NCBI GenBank assembly: GCA_945872225.1
Contig: CAMBZK010000016.1
Span: 1-14,010, forward strand
Source: a candidate division TM6 bacterium UASB124
GTDB taxonomy: Bacteria; Babelota; Babeliae; Babelales; RVW-14
DNA: 14,010 nt
Direction: 5' to 3'
The translations under genes and the position numbers were made by a program. The stretch's first letter is position 1; each line of letters begins with the position of its first letter. This document shows, piece after piece, positions 1 through 6,707 of this stretch. The notes below the pieces were generated by a model. The model was not told where the DNA came from, searched no databases, and worked only from the letters and a program-made list of their open reading frames with translations.

Positions 1-1688
1 TTAGCTTCTTCCCCAATTTCTTCTCCGATTGCCCGAGCTAAAAATGGAAATTCTTCCGATGAGGCACGGAGCCTTGCTCTTTTACCTTTTTTAACAACAT
101 CTGCTTCACCATGTTCTTTGTATCTAATTGAAATTTTTAGAGTTGCGAATCTGCCTTTGATAGTGCTGTATATTTTACTTCCTGTTCTGGTGCTAAAATC
201 AGAGTGTTCATTTATTGTAATCACCTGTTCGGCGTCAGGTAATGATAGCTTTGCCATAAGTGCTTCATTAACCAGTGGTAGCATTGAAGCAACAAGATCT
301 GTATTGTCAGTTGCTATGGCATACTCTGCAAAATCTCTTGTAAATGCTGGTATGCGAAGATCAAAAAGATAATTCAACATAAAAAGCATGTTTGGCATGC
401 TTGGCACTAGTTCTTTTCCACCCCTTCTGTAATGAGCCCCTGGGATCTTAGAAACTATAATTCCCCAGTCGTCATGGCTTTTTTGATTGTATTGTTTGTT
501 GCTTGGATGGTTTTCAAAAAATGCATCAACATCAGCTCGAACAAGCCCTTTTTGTAAAGACTTATCAGGTGTTTGCAAGAAAATAATAACGATGTTGCGT
601 AACATTGTCTCAAAACAATCTGCAAAAGAACTTTCATCAATAGTTATTGTTTCATAAGCTACAGAAGTAAACTCTCCAAAATATTGTTTTAGTAAGGCGT
701 ATGCTTGTTTTGATCTATTTTCATCGGGGGTAGTATCTGCGCTCGCTGCAAGATAGTGGTCTGTTTTTGTATTTATAGTGTCAGTAAGTTCTTCTGAAAT
801 ATTTAGAGTAGACCTCCCTGTTGGCGAAAATGCAGTTGCTATATTTCGTTGTAATGCTTTATAAAAATCAGAAATTAATTTTTTTTCATGACCAAAAAGA
901 GTATAAACGGCTGCCATTAAAATACGCAGCGGGAAGTCTTTGCCAAGCCCATTTTTTTGGGAATATGTTATAGAATCAGCTAATAAGCGAGCCATTGTTG
1001 GCTTTTTATCTATATTTGTCTGCAAGGTCTCTAGGGGTCTCTTAAAAAGAAGAAAATTAGATTTCAAGGTAAACCTTGCCATTAAATCAACCGCCTGCTC
1101 TAAGCTTTTTTTATCTGTTTCATGTATTGAATGTTGTTCATACAATTTTAGTGTGGTTGCTATGAACTGAGCCCATGCCTCAATAGTTTTTTCATAATCA
1201 GTTAGGCTTTTATCTGAGTCTACTACTAAGCAATTTTTCGAAACTCGAAAATTATCTATATTAGAGGTTCCAGAGACTTGATTAAATAGACAACGCACTA
1301 AGAGCGCAAGAGGGTTGCACTCTTCATAAAGAAGTGCTTCTTTGTTTACAATTTCTTTGTAAAAATTATGCCTGTCTGGCCCTTTTACTTCACCTGCTCC
1401 TGCCAGCACTATTTTTTCAAGCCTTACCAGCTCGCTAAAATTATAAAGTGGCTGCAAGCAAGTGTAAAAACATTCTGCTGCATATGCCAAGTTAAGAGCT
1501 TTTGTTGGTAAAGAAAATGGCAAAAGCACAAAAGTTTCTTTACCCGTATTTTTTTTATATGTGCCAGTAATTTCATCAGGATAAATATCAGTACCAACAA
1601 TATTTGAAGGCTCTCGACAAAATCCATGTGGTGTTAAAAGTAATCCAGCAAGGCCTATTAATAAAAAGACGCGTCTTGAATTTATCAT
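1..1688 (-). CDS. Large exported protein of unknown function, C-terminus cut by the window edge
   Basis: An uninterrupted frame reads from an ATG at 1688-1686 to the left edge, giving 562 codons plus two bases with no stop, so the C-terminus lies outside. The N-terminus (MINSRRVFLLIGLAG, then LLLTPHGFC) is a signal sequence: charged start, hydrophobic core, likely cleavage after about residue 24. SRRVFL also resembles the twin-arginine consensus SRRxFLK. I see no lipobox of the usual L-A/S-G/A-C form. The mature part is a mixed helical, soluble-looking protein without a family motif I recognise; its visible end is rich in Lys, Arg and Glu. Its start is 13 bases after the stop of the ankyrin gene upstream, with only a weak AGGG as Shine-Dalgarno, so the two are probably co-transcribed. 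The region is clearly more AT-rich than rapZ or leuS: hand-counted 60-base lines give 20-35% GC here against 55-58% there. This suggests a lineage-specific or acquired gene. The coding call is firm; the function is unknown. Confidence 0.85.
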   Translation of the reverse strand, partial: MINSRRVFLLIGLAGLLLTPHGFCREPSNIVGTDIYPDEITGTYKKNTGKETFVLLPFSLPTKALNLAYAAECFYTCLQPLYNFSELVRLEKIVLAGAGEVKGPDRHNFYKEIVNKEALLYEECNPLALLVRCLFNQVSGTSNIDNFRVSKNCLVVDSDKSLTDYEKTIEAWAQFIATTLKLYEQHSIHETDKKSLEQAVDLMARFTLKSNFLLFKRPLETLQTNIDKKPTMARLLADSITYSQKNGLGKDFPLRILMAAVYTLFGHEKKLISDFYKALQRNIATAFSPTGRSTLNISEELTDTINTKTDHYLAASADTTPDENRSKQAYALLKQYFGEFTSVAYETITIDESSFADCFETMLRNIVIIFLQTPDKSLQKGLVRADVDAFFENHPSNKQYNQKSHDDWGIIVSKIPGAHYRRGGKELVPSMPNMLFMLNYLFDLRIPAFTRDFAEYAIATDNTDLVASMLPLVNEALMAKLSLPDAEQVITINEHSDFSTRTGSKIYSTIKGRFATLKISIRYKEHGEADVVKKGKRARLRASSEEFPFLARAIGEEIGEEA

Positions 1689-1701
1689 AGTTTTGCCCTA
1701 T

Positions 1702-2235
1702 CTAATCCAAATCAGGTTGGCTAACTTCGACAACAGCAACTTTGCCAGCTTTAATAGCTCTTTCATCAACGCTGTTTGCTTGTGCAATCTCATTTTGGCG
1801 GGCTTGCATAATGAGTACTTGTCGCTCTTCATCGCTGACGGCTAAAAGCTGGTTTAATGGGTTGCCTGTCTCATCTGTGTGCCAATTAAAATCAACCGGT
1901 AGATTGTCACTGTGGTTGAGTATTGTTTTGCTGGCGCCATTATTTATAAGCACTTGGGCCATATTGAGGGCTATAGCGGGGGAGCTGTGCTCGGCAGCAA
2001 GGTGCAGTGCTGTGTTCCCCTCACTATCTTGCTCGTTAATATGCAGCGCTAGGGTGTTGTTTTGCAGTAATCTCTCTATGGTTTTATTAAGCTGCTCAAG
2101 CGAACCATCGTTATCACAGGCGTCATGCAATGGCAATTTGCCTGCTTGCCCGGCCGGTTGTTGTGGTACATTTATTGCTGCGTGCAGAGCAAACGCGATA
2201 GTTCCACCAAGTAAAAACAACAACATCTTTTTCAT
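1702..2235 (-). CDS. Secreted ankyrin-repeat protein
   Basis: The 177-residue product begins with a clear signal peptide (residues 1-19 or so, MKKMLLFLLGGTIAFALHA). Two ankyrin-like units follow: KLPLHDACDNDGS at about residues 33-45, and DSEGNTALHLAAEH at about 70-83, continuing through VLINNGASKTILNHSDNLPVDF. The TALHLAA and INNGA signatures are typical of ankyrin helices and turns. Ankyrin repeats mediate protein-protein binding; with a signal peptide the site of action is the periplasm, the cell surface or a host compartment. The C-terminal 50 residues are charged, helical and without repeats. The ATG has an AGAGG Shine-Dalgarno at 2246-2250, 10 bases upstream, which supports this start. 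The binding partner cannot be read from sequence. It is probably the first gene of a two-gene unit with the exported protein downstream, because a 124-base gap with an inverted repeat separates it from tal. Confidence 0.9.
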   Translation of the reverse strand: MKKMLLFLLGGTIAFALHAAINVPQQPAGQAGKLPLHDACDNDGSLEQLNKTIERLLQNNTLALHINEQDSEGNTALHLAAEHSSPAIALNMAQVLINNGASKTILNHSDNLPVDFNWHTDETGNPLNQLLAVSDEERQVLIMQARQNEIAQANSVDERAIKAGKVAVVEVSQPDLD

Positions 2236-2296
2236 GAGCTTATAACCTCTTTATTATTAGACTTATCTCCCATGGATTTAGTATGCCAAAGTCACC

Positions 2297-2327
2297 TTCA
2301 ATTAGGCAACAATATTGTCTAATTGAA
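2297..2327. repeat. Perfect 9-bp inverted repeat upstream of the ankyrin gene
   Basis: TTCAATTAG (2297-2305) and CTAATTGAA (2319-2327) are perfect inverted copies around a 13-base spacer that contains the palindrome ACAATATTGT (2309-2318). It lies between the tal stop and the ankyrin gene start, both on the minus strand. No T-run follows on the minus strand, so it is a poor rho-independent terminator. An AT-rich dyad about 60-90 bases before a start codon fits a regulator binding site or an mRNA hairpin. The function is not established. Confidence 0.5.
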
Positions 2328-2359
2328 TAATAAAAAGACATGGTTATAAAGTGTAAAAA

Positions 2360-3019
2360 TTACTCAAAAAGTGATGTTTTGCCCAGTTTTTGCCAATCGG
2401 CATCGAACATTGCAATACCGCGTTCGGTAAGGGGGTGCTTGAAAACTTGTTCAAAAATTGCTGGCGGGACGGTGATTACATCAGCACTTGCTTCAGCAAC
2501 CTTCTGCCATTGCAGCACACTGCGAATCGATGCAGCTAAGATCTGTGAATCAAAGTCGTAGGTCTCTTTGATATCTACGGTTTGCTCAAGCAGGTCAATG
2601 CTATCAACCCCGATATCATCCCAGCGGCCGAGAAATGGCGAGATGTAGGTGACGCCAAGTTTGGCAACCATCAGAGCTTGTAGGGGAGTGAAAACGAGCG
2701 TGATATTGAGTGGAATGCCTTCATGAGCAAGTGTTTTAATAACCTGCATGTACTCCAGGGCAAAGGGAATTTTGACGACGATGTTTTTGGCGAATTGCGC
2801 AATTTCGCGTCCTTGCTTCAGCACCGCATCAGGATGTTTTTCAACTACTTCAATGCTGACTGGGCCAGGGACCATGGCGCAGATGTCTTGCAAGACTTGC
2901 TTGCTCTGGCTACCTTCTTTGCTCAAGAGCGAGGGGTTGGTGGTGATACCATCAATAACGCCGGTTGGCAGCAGTTTTTTTATGTACTCACGGTTTGCCG
3001 TGTCCAAAAAAATCTTCAT
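2360..3019 (-). CDS. tal: Transaldolase, short (FSA/TalC-like) type
   Basis: This cytosolic pentose-phosphate enzyme transfers a dihydroxyacetone unit between sedoheptulose-7-phosphate and glyceraldehyde-3-phosphate. The 219-residue product is the usual length for the short decameric subfamily. Visible signatures are FLDTANREYI (4-13), the GITTNPSLL loop (24-32), the Schiff-base lysine K83 in NIVVKIP, and SPFLGRWDD (about 126-134). The related fructose-6-phosphate aldolase (FSA) has Gln59 and Tyr131. Here the matching positions are Glu (VSIEVVE) and Phe (SPFLGR), the transaldolase pattern, so true transaldolase activity is more likely than aldolase. An AAGGGG Shine-Dalgarno at 3029-3034 sits 9 bases before the ATG. 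It lies downstream of leuS on the same strand, separated by a REP-like element. The family call is very secure; the transaldolase-versus-FSA choice rests on these two positions. Confidence 0.95.
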   Translation of the reverse strand: MKIFLDTANREYIKKLLPTGVIDGITTNPSLLSKEGSQSKQVLQDICAMVPGPVSIEVVEKHPDAVLKQGREIAQFAKNIVVKIPFALEYMQVIKTLAHEGIPLNITLVFTPLQALMVAKLGVTYISPFLGRWDDIGVDSIDLLEQTVDIKETYDFDSQILAASIRSVLQWQKVAEASADVITVPPAIFEQVFKHPLTERGIAMFDADWQKLGKTSLFE

Positions 3020-3050
3020 AACCAGGTTCCCCTTAATTTGAGATTATTCC

Positions 3051-3182
3051 CCGCTCTTTCTCGTCCTTGCGGACTCGCGCGTTCGACAGGCTCAGGGTGA
3101 GCGGGGCACTAATTTGCTAGTTCTGTTCCGCTCCTCCTGAGCTTGTCGAAAGACGCCAGCCCTGAGGGCCAAGAGAGAGCGG
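3051..3182. repeat. REP-like nested inverted-repeat element between leuS and tal
   Basis: The core arms, 3082-3104 (TTCGACAGGCTCAGG then GTGAGCGG) and 3128-3150, are inverted copies matching at 20 of 23 positions around a 23-base spacer. The outer segments, 3051-3081 and 3151-3182, are also roughly inverted copies of each other. Each half starts with CCGCTC and ends with GAGCGG, so the element can fold either as two adjacent hairpins or as one large cruciform. It fills most of the 173-base gap between leuS and tal and has no coding potential. No T-run follows, so its role as a terminator is doubtful; dispersed palindromic (REP/BIME-type) repeat is the best description. From memory, TTCGACAAGCTCAGG-type palindromes occur as dispersed repeats in many bacterial genomes. 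Confidence 0.8.
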
Positions 3183-3192
3183 AGTTAAAAAC

Positions 3193-5634
3193 TTACTGTT
3201 TTATTACAAAATTAATCAAACGATCTTTGACCAACACTACCTTAAGTAGGGTAACGCCTTCAAGCCATTTGTTTGCAGCTTCGCGAGCTAGCGGCTCAAC
3301 CACGTCTTGCTCAAGGCCTTTTTTGAGTTCTAGCGATGCCCGGAGCTTGCCGTTAACTTGCACTACCAAGGTGATGTTATCTTCTTGCGCAAGTGCTTCA
3401 TTCACGGTAGGCCAGGTAGCATGTTCGAGTTGTTTTCCTAGCAGCTCTTCAAGAAGCTCGCTGGCATAAAATGGCACCATGACAGAAAGCGCAGCGAGGA
3501 GCTGCTCAATAATGGCATGATCAAGTGCAAGTTTATCGCCTTCAATCGCATTGAGGTATTCCATCACGGCTGATACGGCAGTGTTTACTTTGTAATCAGT
3601 TAAGCGCTCTTCGTATGCCTTTAAAAAGCGATGGAAGCGGCGTTGTGAAGCTTCAGTAGCTTGTTGGCCTACTGGTAAAATAACACCAGGTTTGTGGAGT
3701 GTAGTCCACAGGCGATTTAAGAAATTGTGCACGCCACGAATCGAATCGCTTTGCCATTCGGTATCAAGCTCTGGCGGGCCCATGAACAAAATGTACATGC
3801 GTAGGGTGTCAGCGCCCATCTCATTAACAATTTCATCAGGGTTAACGACATTGCCTTTTGATTTCGACATTTTTTCAACACGACCAGAGGTTGGTGATTT
3901 CATGCACACCATGCCTTGGTTGAACAGCTCTGAGAATGGCTCATCAAATGGCAAGTGCCCTAAGTCATGCAGCACTTTGACATAAAAACGGGCGTAGAGC
4001 AGATGCAAAATGGCGTGTTCAATACCACCGACGTACAGGTCGACTGGCAGCCAGTATTCCATGTCAGCAGGGTCGAAAATATTGGCATCGTTAGCAGGGT
4101 TTGGGTAACGCAAGAAGTACCAGCACGATCCAGCCCACTGCGGCATGGTGTTGGTTTCTCGCTTGCCTGGCCCTTTGCATTGTGGACAGGTGGTGTTCAC
4201 CCAGCTTTCAACCGCAGCAAGTGGTGACTCGCCGGTGCCGGTTGGTTGGTATTTTTCAACTTCAGGAAGCAAGATGGGAAGGTCTGATTCTGGCACGGGA
4301 ACAACGCCACAGGTTGTGCAATGCACGAGTGGGATTGGCTCACCCCAGTACCGTTGGCGAGAGAATACCCAGTCACGCAGTTTGTACATTGTTTTGCGTG
4401 TTGCTAAGCCCTCTTTCTCGCAGTACTCGATGATGGCATCGCGGCTATCACCAGATCGCTTGCCGGCAAATGCTACTGGTGCCGTCAAAATGCCGTTCAC
4501 CATATCAGTGTAGCAAACCTCGAGATTACGTACTTTTTCTGCTTCTACCGGATCCGCTGGAAAAAGAATAGGGTTTAATTTGATGCCATATTTTTTTGCA
4601 AAAGCAAAGTCACGCTCATCGTGTGCTGAGCATTTAACAATGCCAGTGCCGTAGTGTGCCAGCGCAAAGTTAGCAACCCAGATAGGCAGGTCTTGGCCAG
4701 TCACGGGGTCAACGATGTAGCGGCCTGTAAAAATACCATCTGGCGCTGGGTCTTTATCAAGCTTGCGCTCGTGGACCATCTTTTCTGCATACTTAATAAT
4801 TTCTGCTTTGTTGGCGATACCTTCAAGCAGGGTTGGTAAAAACGTATGCTCTGGCGCGATAACGACAAAACTGTCAGCAGCAAATGATTCAAAGTGTGCG
4901 CTGTAGGTCTGAATCGTTAAATTCGTATCCTTAACGGGGGCGGTAAAAACGAGGCCGTGGCTTTTACCAATCCAGTTGCGCTGCATCATTTTAACTTTGC
5001 TTGGCCAGTTGAGTTTATCAAGACCTGTAAGCAGTTTTTCAGCATATGAGGTAATTTTGAGCACCCATTGGCGAATATTTTTTTGCTCAATTTCAGTGCC
5101 ACAACGCTCGCAACCACCGCCAACGACTTCTTCGTTAGCAAGGCCAGTTAAGCACTTTGGGCACCAGTTAATAGGCATATTTGCTTCATAGGCAAGGCCA
5201 GCTTTAAACATTTGCAAAAAGATCCACTGGGTCCATTTGTAGTAGCTTGGATCGGTGGTGTTAACCTCTTTTGTCCAGTCGTACATCGCGCCCGTGGTGG
5301 CTAATTGGCGCTTAAAGGTGGCAACGTTACTTGCGGTGCCAATGGCAGGTTGAATGCCTTTTTTAATAGCATCATTTTCTGCTGGCAAACCAAACGCATC
5401 CCAGCCCATGGGGTGTAACACATTGTACCCTTGTAACCATTTCATACGTGCATAGACGTCAGAGAGCACATAGCCCTTCCAGTGACCAACGTGTAGTCCT
5501 GATCCTGATGGGTATGGAAACATATCGAGGCAATAATACTTTTTGCCTGAGTGTTTGTTTTTAGTATTGAAATAGGGATTTTTTTCCCAAGACTGCTGCC
5601 ACTTTTTTTCGACAGCTTTAAAATCGTATGCCAT
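3193..5634 (-). CDS. leuS: Leucyl-tRNA synthetase
   Basis: This class I synthetase charges tRNA-Leu in the cytosol. At 813 residues it is near the lower end of the bacterial range. In order: N-terminal MAYDFKAVEKKWQQSW; the HIGH-type signature HVGH (48-51) after PYPSGSG; a cysteine cluster C158/C161/C175/C178; the CP1 editing domain at about 225-400; a second cluster C439/C442/C483/C486 followed by TMPQWAGSCWYFLRY; KMSKS (588-592); an anticodon-binding domain; and a C-terminal domain with VVQVNGKLRA at about 757-766. In the editing domain the usual threonine-rich TTRPDT motif is replaced by TYSAHFES (243-250), whereas AHDERD (337-342) is retained with its acidic residues. A Shine-Dalgarno AAGGA (5644-5648) is 9 bases before the ATG and lies inside the 22-base gap after the upstream gene, so the two are probably co-transcribed. 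Identity is certain; whether editing works as in E. coli is open. Confidence 0.98.
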   Translation of the reverse strand: MAYDFKAVEKKWQQSWEKNPYFNTKNKHSGKKYYCLDMFPYPSGSGLHVGHWKGYVLSDVYARMKWLQGYNVLHPMGWDAFGLPAENDAIKKGIQPAIGTASNVATFKRQLATTGAMYDWTKEVNTTDPSYYKWTQWIFLQMFKAGLAYEANMPINWCPKCLTGLANEEVVGGGCERCGTEIEQKNIRQWVLKITSYAEKLLTGLDKLNWPSKVKMMQRNWIGKSHGLVFTAPVKDTNLTIQTYSAHFESFAADSFVVIAPEHTFLPTLLEGIANKAEIIKYAEKMVHERKLDKDPAPDGIFTGRYIVDPVTGQDLPIWVANFALAHYGTGIVKCSAHDERDFAFAKKYGIKLNPILFPADPVEAEKVRNLEVCYTDMVNGILTAPVAFAGKRSGDSRDAIIEYCEKEGLATRKTMYKLRDWVFSRQRYWGEPIPLVHCTTCGVVPVPESDLPILLPEVEKYQPTGTGESPLAAVESWVNTTCPQCKGPGKRETNTMPQWAGSCWYFLRYPNPANDANIFDPADMEYWLPVDLYVGGIEHAILHLLYARFYVKVLHDLGHLPFDEPFSELFNQGMVCMKSPTSGRVEKMSKSKGNVVNPDEIVNEMGADTLRMYILFMGPPELDTEWQSDSIRGVHNFLNRLWTTLHKPGVILPVGQQATEASQRRFHRFLKAYEERLTDYKVNTAVSAVMEYLNAIEGDKLALDHAIIEQLLAALSVMVPFYASELLEELLGKQLEHATWPTVNEALAQEDNITLVVQVNGKLRASLELKKGLEQDVVEPLAREAANKWLEGVTLLKVVLVKDRLINFVIKQ

Positions 5635-5656
5635 GAGCTATGGTCCTTAGTGAAAA

Positions 5657-6403
5657 TTAGTTAGCTGAAGAATTTGTTGACTCTGTAGTGCCTGACGCAT
5701 TTTTGCAGAGTAATAGATCGATGTGTTCATGGATCTTTAAGGTATTATCGCGCGAGTATGCATTTAATTCTGCAGGGAGCATCTGGCAATCTTCTGTGCA
5801 GAGCGAAGGGTTGGCACCTAGGTCCATATAAGCTTCTATAATATTTGAAAACGAGAGCCAGGTTGCGTATTGCAGCAACGTCATTTCTCGATTGCCATTA
5901 TAAAATTCATGAGAGCTGTGATTGATCAGCCATGCTATGTAGGTATCAACATCTGCTTGGCTGGTGAATGTTGGACGGCCATCAAGATCTTTGTATTGTG
6001 GGTCTTGGCAAGCAAGTACCACACTCTTCCTGATATATTGCTTGGTTGCTTCAGGGCTCATGTTGACTAACAGCAGACGTTTTAGCGCAAACATCCCCGG
6101 AGCTTGGCTATCTTTGCAGAAGTCATACAGTTTTAAATGTACAGCTTCATCCAGTAAGCCTAGGTATGCAGCAACATCATAACTGTAGTAAAGCCTTACA
6201 GCGCCATCAAATAAACGTGCAGCTTGGTCAACTAATGCTTGAGCAAAAGGGGTGCTTTCTGAAGCCTTCGGCGCAATTAGCGATGTTGCATTAACCGTTG
6301 TTTCAGCCGATGTCGTCGCATCGTCTTCTGCTTGTGGCCATAAGAGCCCGCTGGTGCTGACCATGGTAGCGAGTACCATAACCAATAATTTTTTTGTAAC
6401 CAT
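5657..6403 (-). CDS. Secreted protein with ankyrin-like C-terminal repeats
   Basis: The 248-residue product starts with a signal peptide (MVTKKLLVMVLATMVSTSG, about residues 1-20) followed by a Thr/Ala/Ser-rich linker to about residue 50. A helical domain follows. Near the C-terminus, REMTLLQYATWLSFSNIIEA and YMDLGANPSLCTEDCQMLPA look like one ankyrin repeat with the typical LGANP turn. The end is Ser/Thr/Asn-rich. Several cysteines in the mature part could form disulfides outside the cytosol. The ATG has AAAGG 7 bases upstream, in the divergent region shared with the C11 protease gene. It lies 22 bases upstream of leuS on the same strand, so leuS is probably read from its promoter. I infer binding to a protein partner in the envelope or a host; no enzyme motif is seen. 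It resembles the ankyrin protein at 1702-2235 in plan but not in close sequence. Confidence 0.85.
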   Translation of the reverse strand: MVTKKLLVMVLATMVSTSGLLWPQAEDDATTSAETTVNATSLIAPKASESTPFAQALVDQAARLFDGAVRLYYSYDVAAYLGLLDEAVHLKLYDFCKDSQAPGMFALKRLLLVNMSPEATKQYIRKSVVLACQDPQYKDLDGRPTFTSQADVDTYIAWLINHSSHEFYNGNREMTLLQYATWLSFSNIIEAYMDLGANPSLCTEDCQMLPAELNAYSRDNTLKIHEHIDLLLCKNASGTTESTNSSAN

Positions 6404-6707
6404 GACAAGACCTTTCTAGATGCGTAAAACCATACAATTAAGATGAGTCAGTTTATCCTAGAAGTTTATTTTTGTAAAAAATGCCAAGACGGGCTGAAAT
6501 ACCACAGGTTTGTTGCACAATGCTAGGACTTGTAAGGCTTTTATGATGGTGAAAATATGGCCGAAAAAAAACGTGCTATTCACATGCTTTTTACACCAGT
6601 TTAACGGGTTAATTTACTCATAGAAATAATCGCCAGTAAGCTTGTCTGAAGAAGGGTGCAAATGCACTACGCAATAAATTCACACCATCCACAGGGGGGA
6701 ACAGGGG
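6404..6707. other. Divergent intergenic region
   Basis: This 304-base non-coding stretch separates the start of the minus-strand ankyrin-like gene from the plus-strand C11 protease. It holds a candidate plus-strand promoter (6590-6618), a small perfect dyad GTGCAAATGCAC just upstream of the protease leader, and the ribosome sites of both genes. I see no RNA gene or convincing ORF, and I could not find a minus-strand promoter I would defend. Confidence 0.6.
6590..6618 (+). promoter_or_regulatory. Candidate sigma-70-type promoter of the C11 protease gene
   Basis: TTTACA (6590-6595, five of six to TTGACA) and TTTACT (6613-6618, four of six to TATAAT) are separated by exactly 17 bases. This would start transcription near 6625 and leave a leader of about 80 bases. 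It is a consensus match only. Confidence 0.4.

Noticed and set aside
1742..2245. Plus-strand open frame of 167 codons opposite the ankyrin gene
   Set aside because: It is Ser/Cys/Ala-rich without a domain, and lies fully antisense to a gene with a signal peptide, ankyrin signatures and a good ribosome site.
2360..3019. Fructose-6-phosphate aldolase instead of transaldolase
   Set aside because: The Glu and Phe at the positions that are Gln59 and Tyr131 in FSA favour transaldolase.
2723..3100. Plus-strand open frame of 125 codons across tal and the REP-like element
   Set aside because: It is antisense to a well-conserved transaldolase and runs into the repeat; no protein family features.
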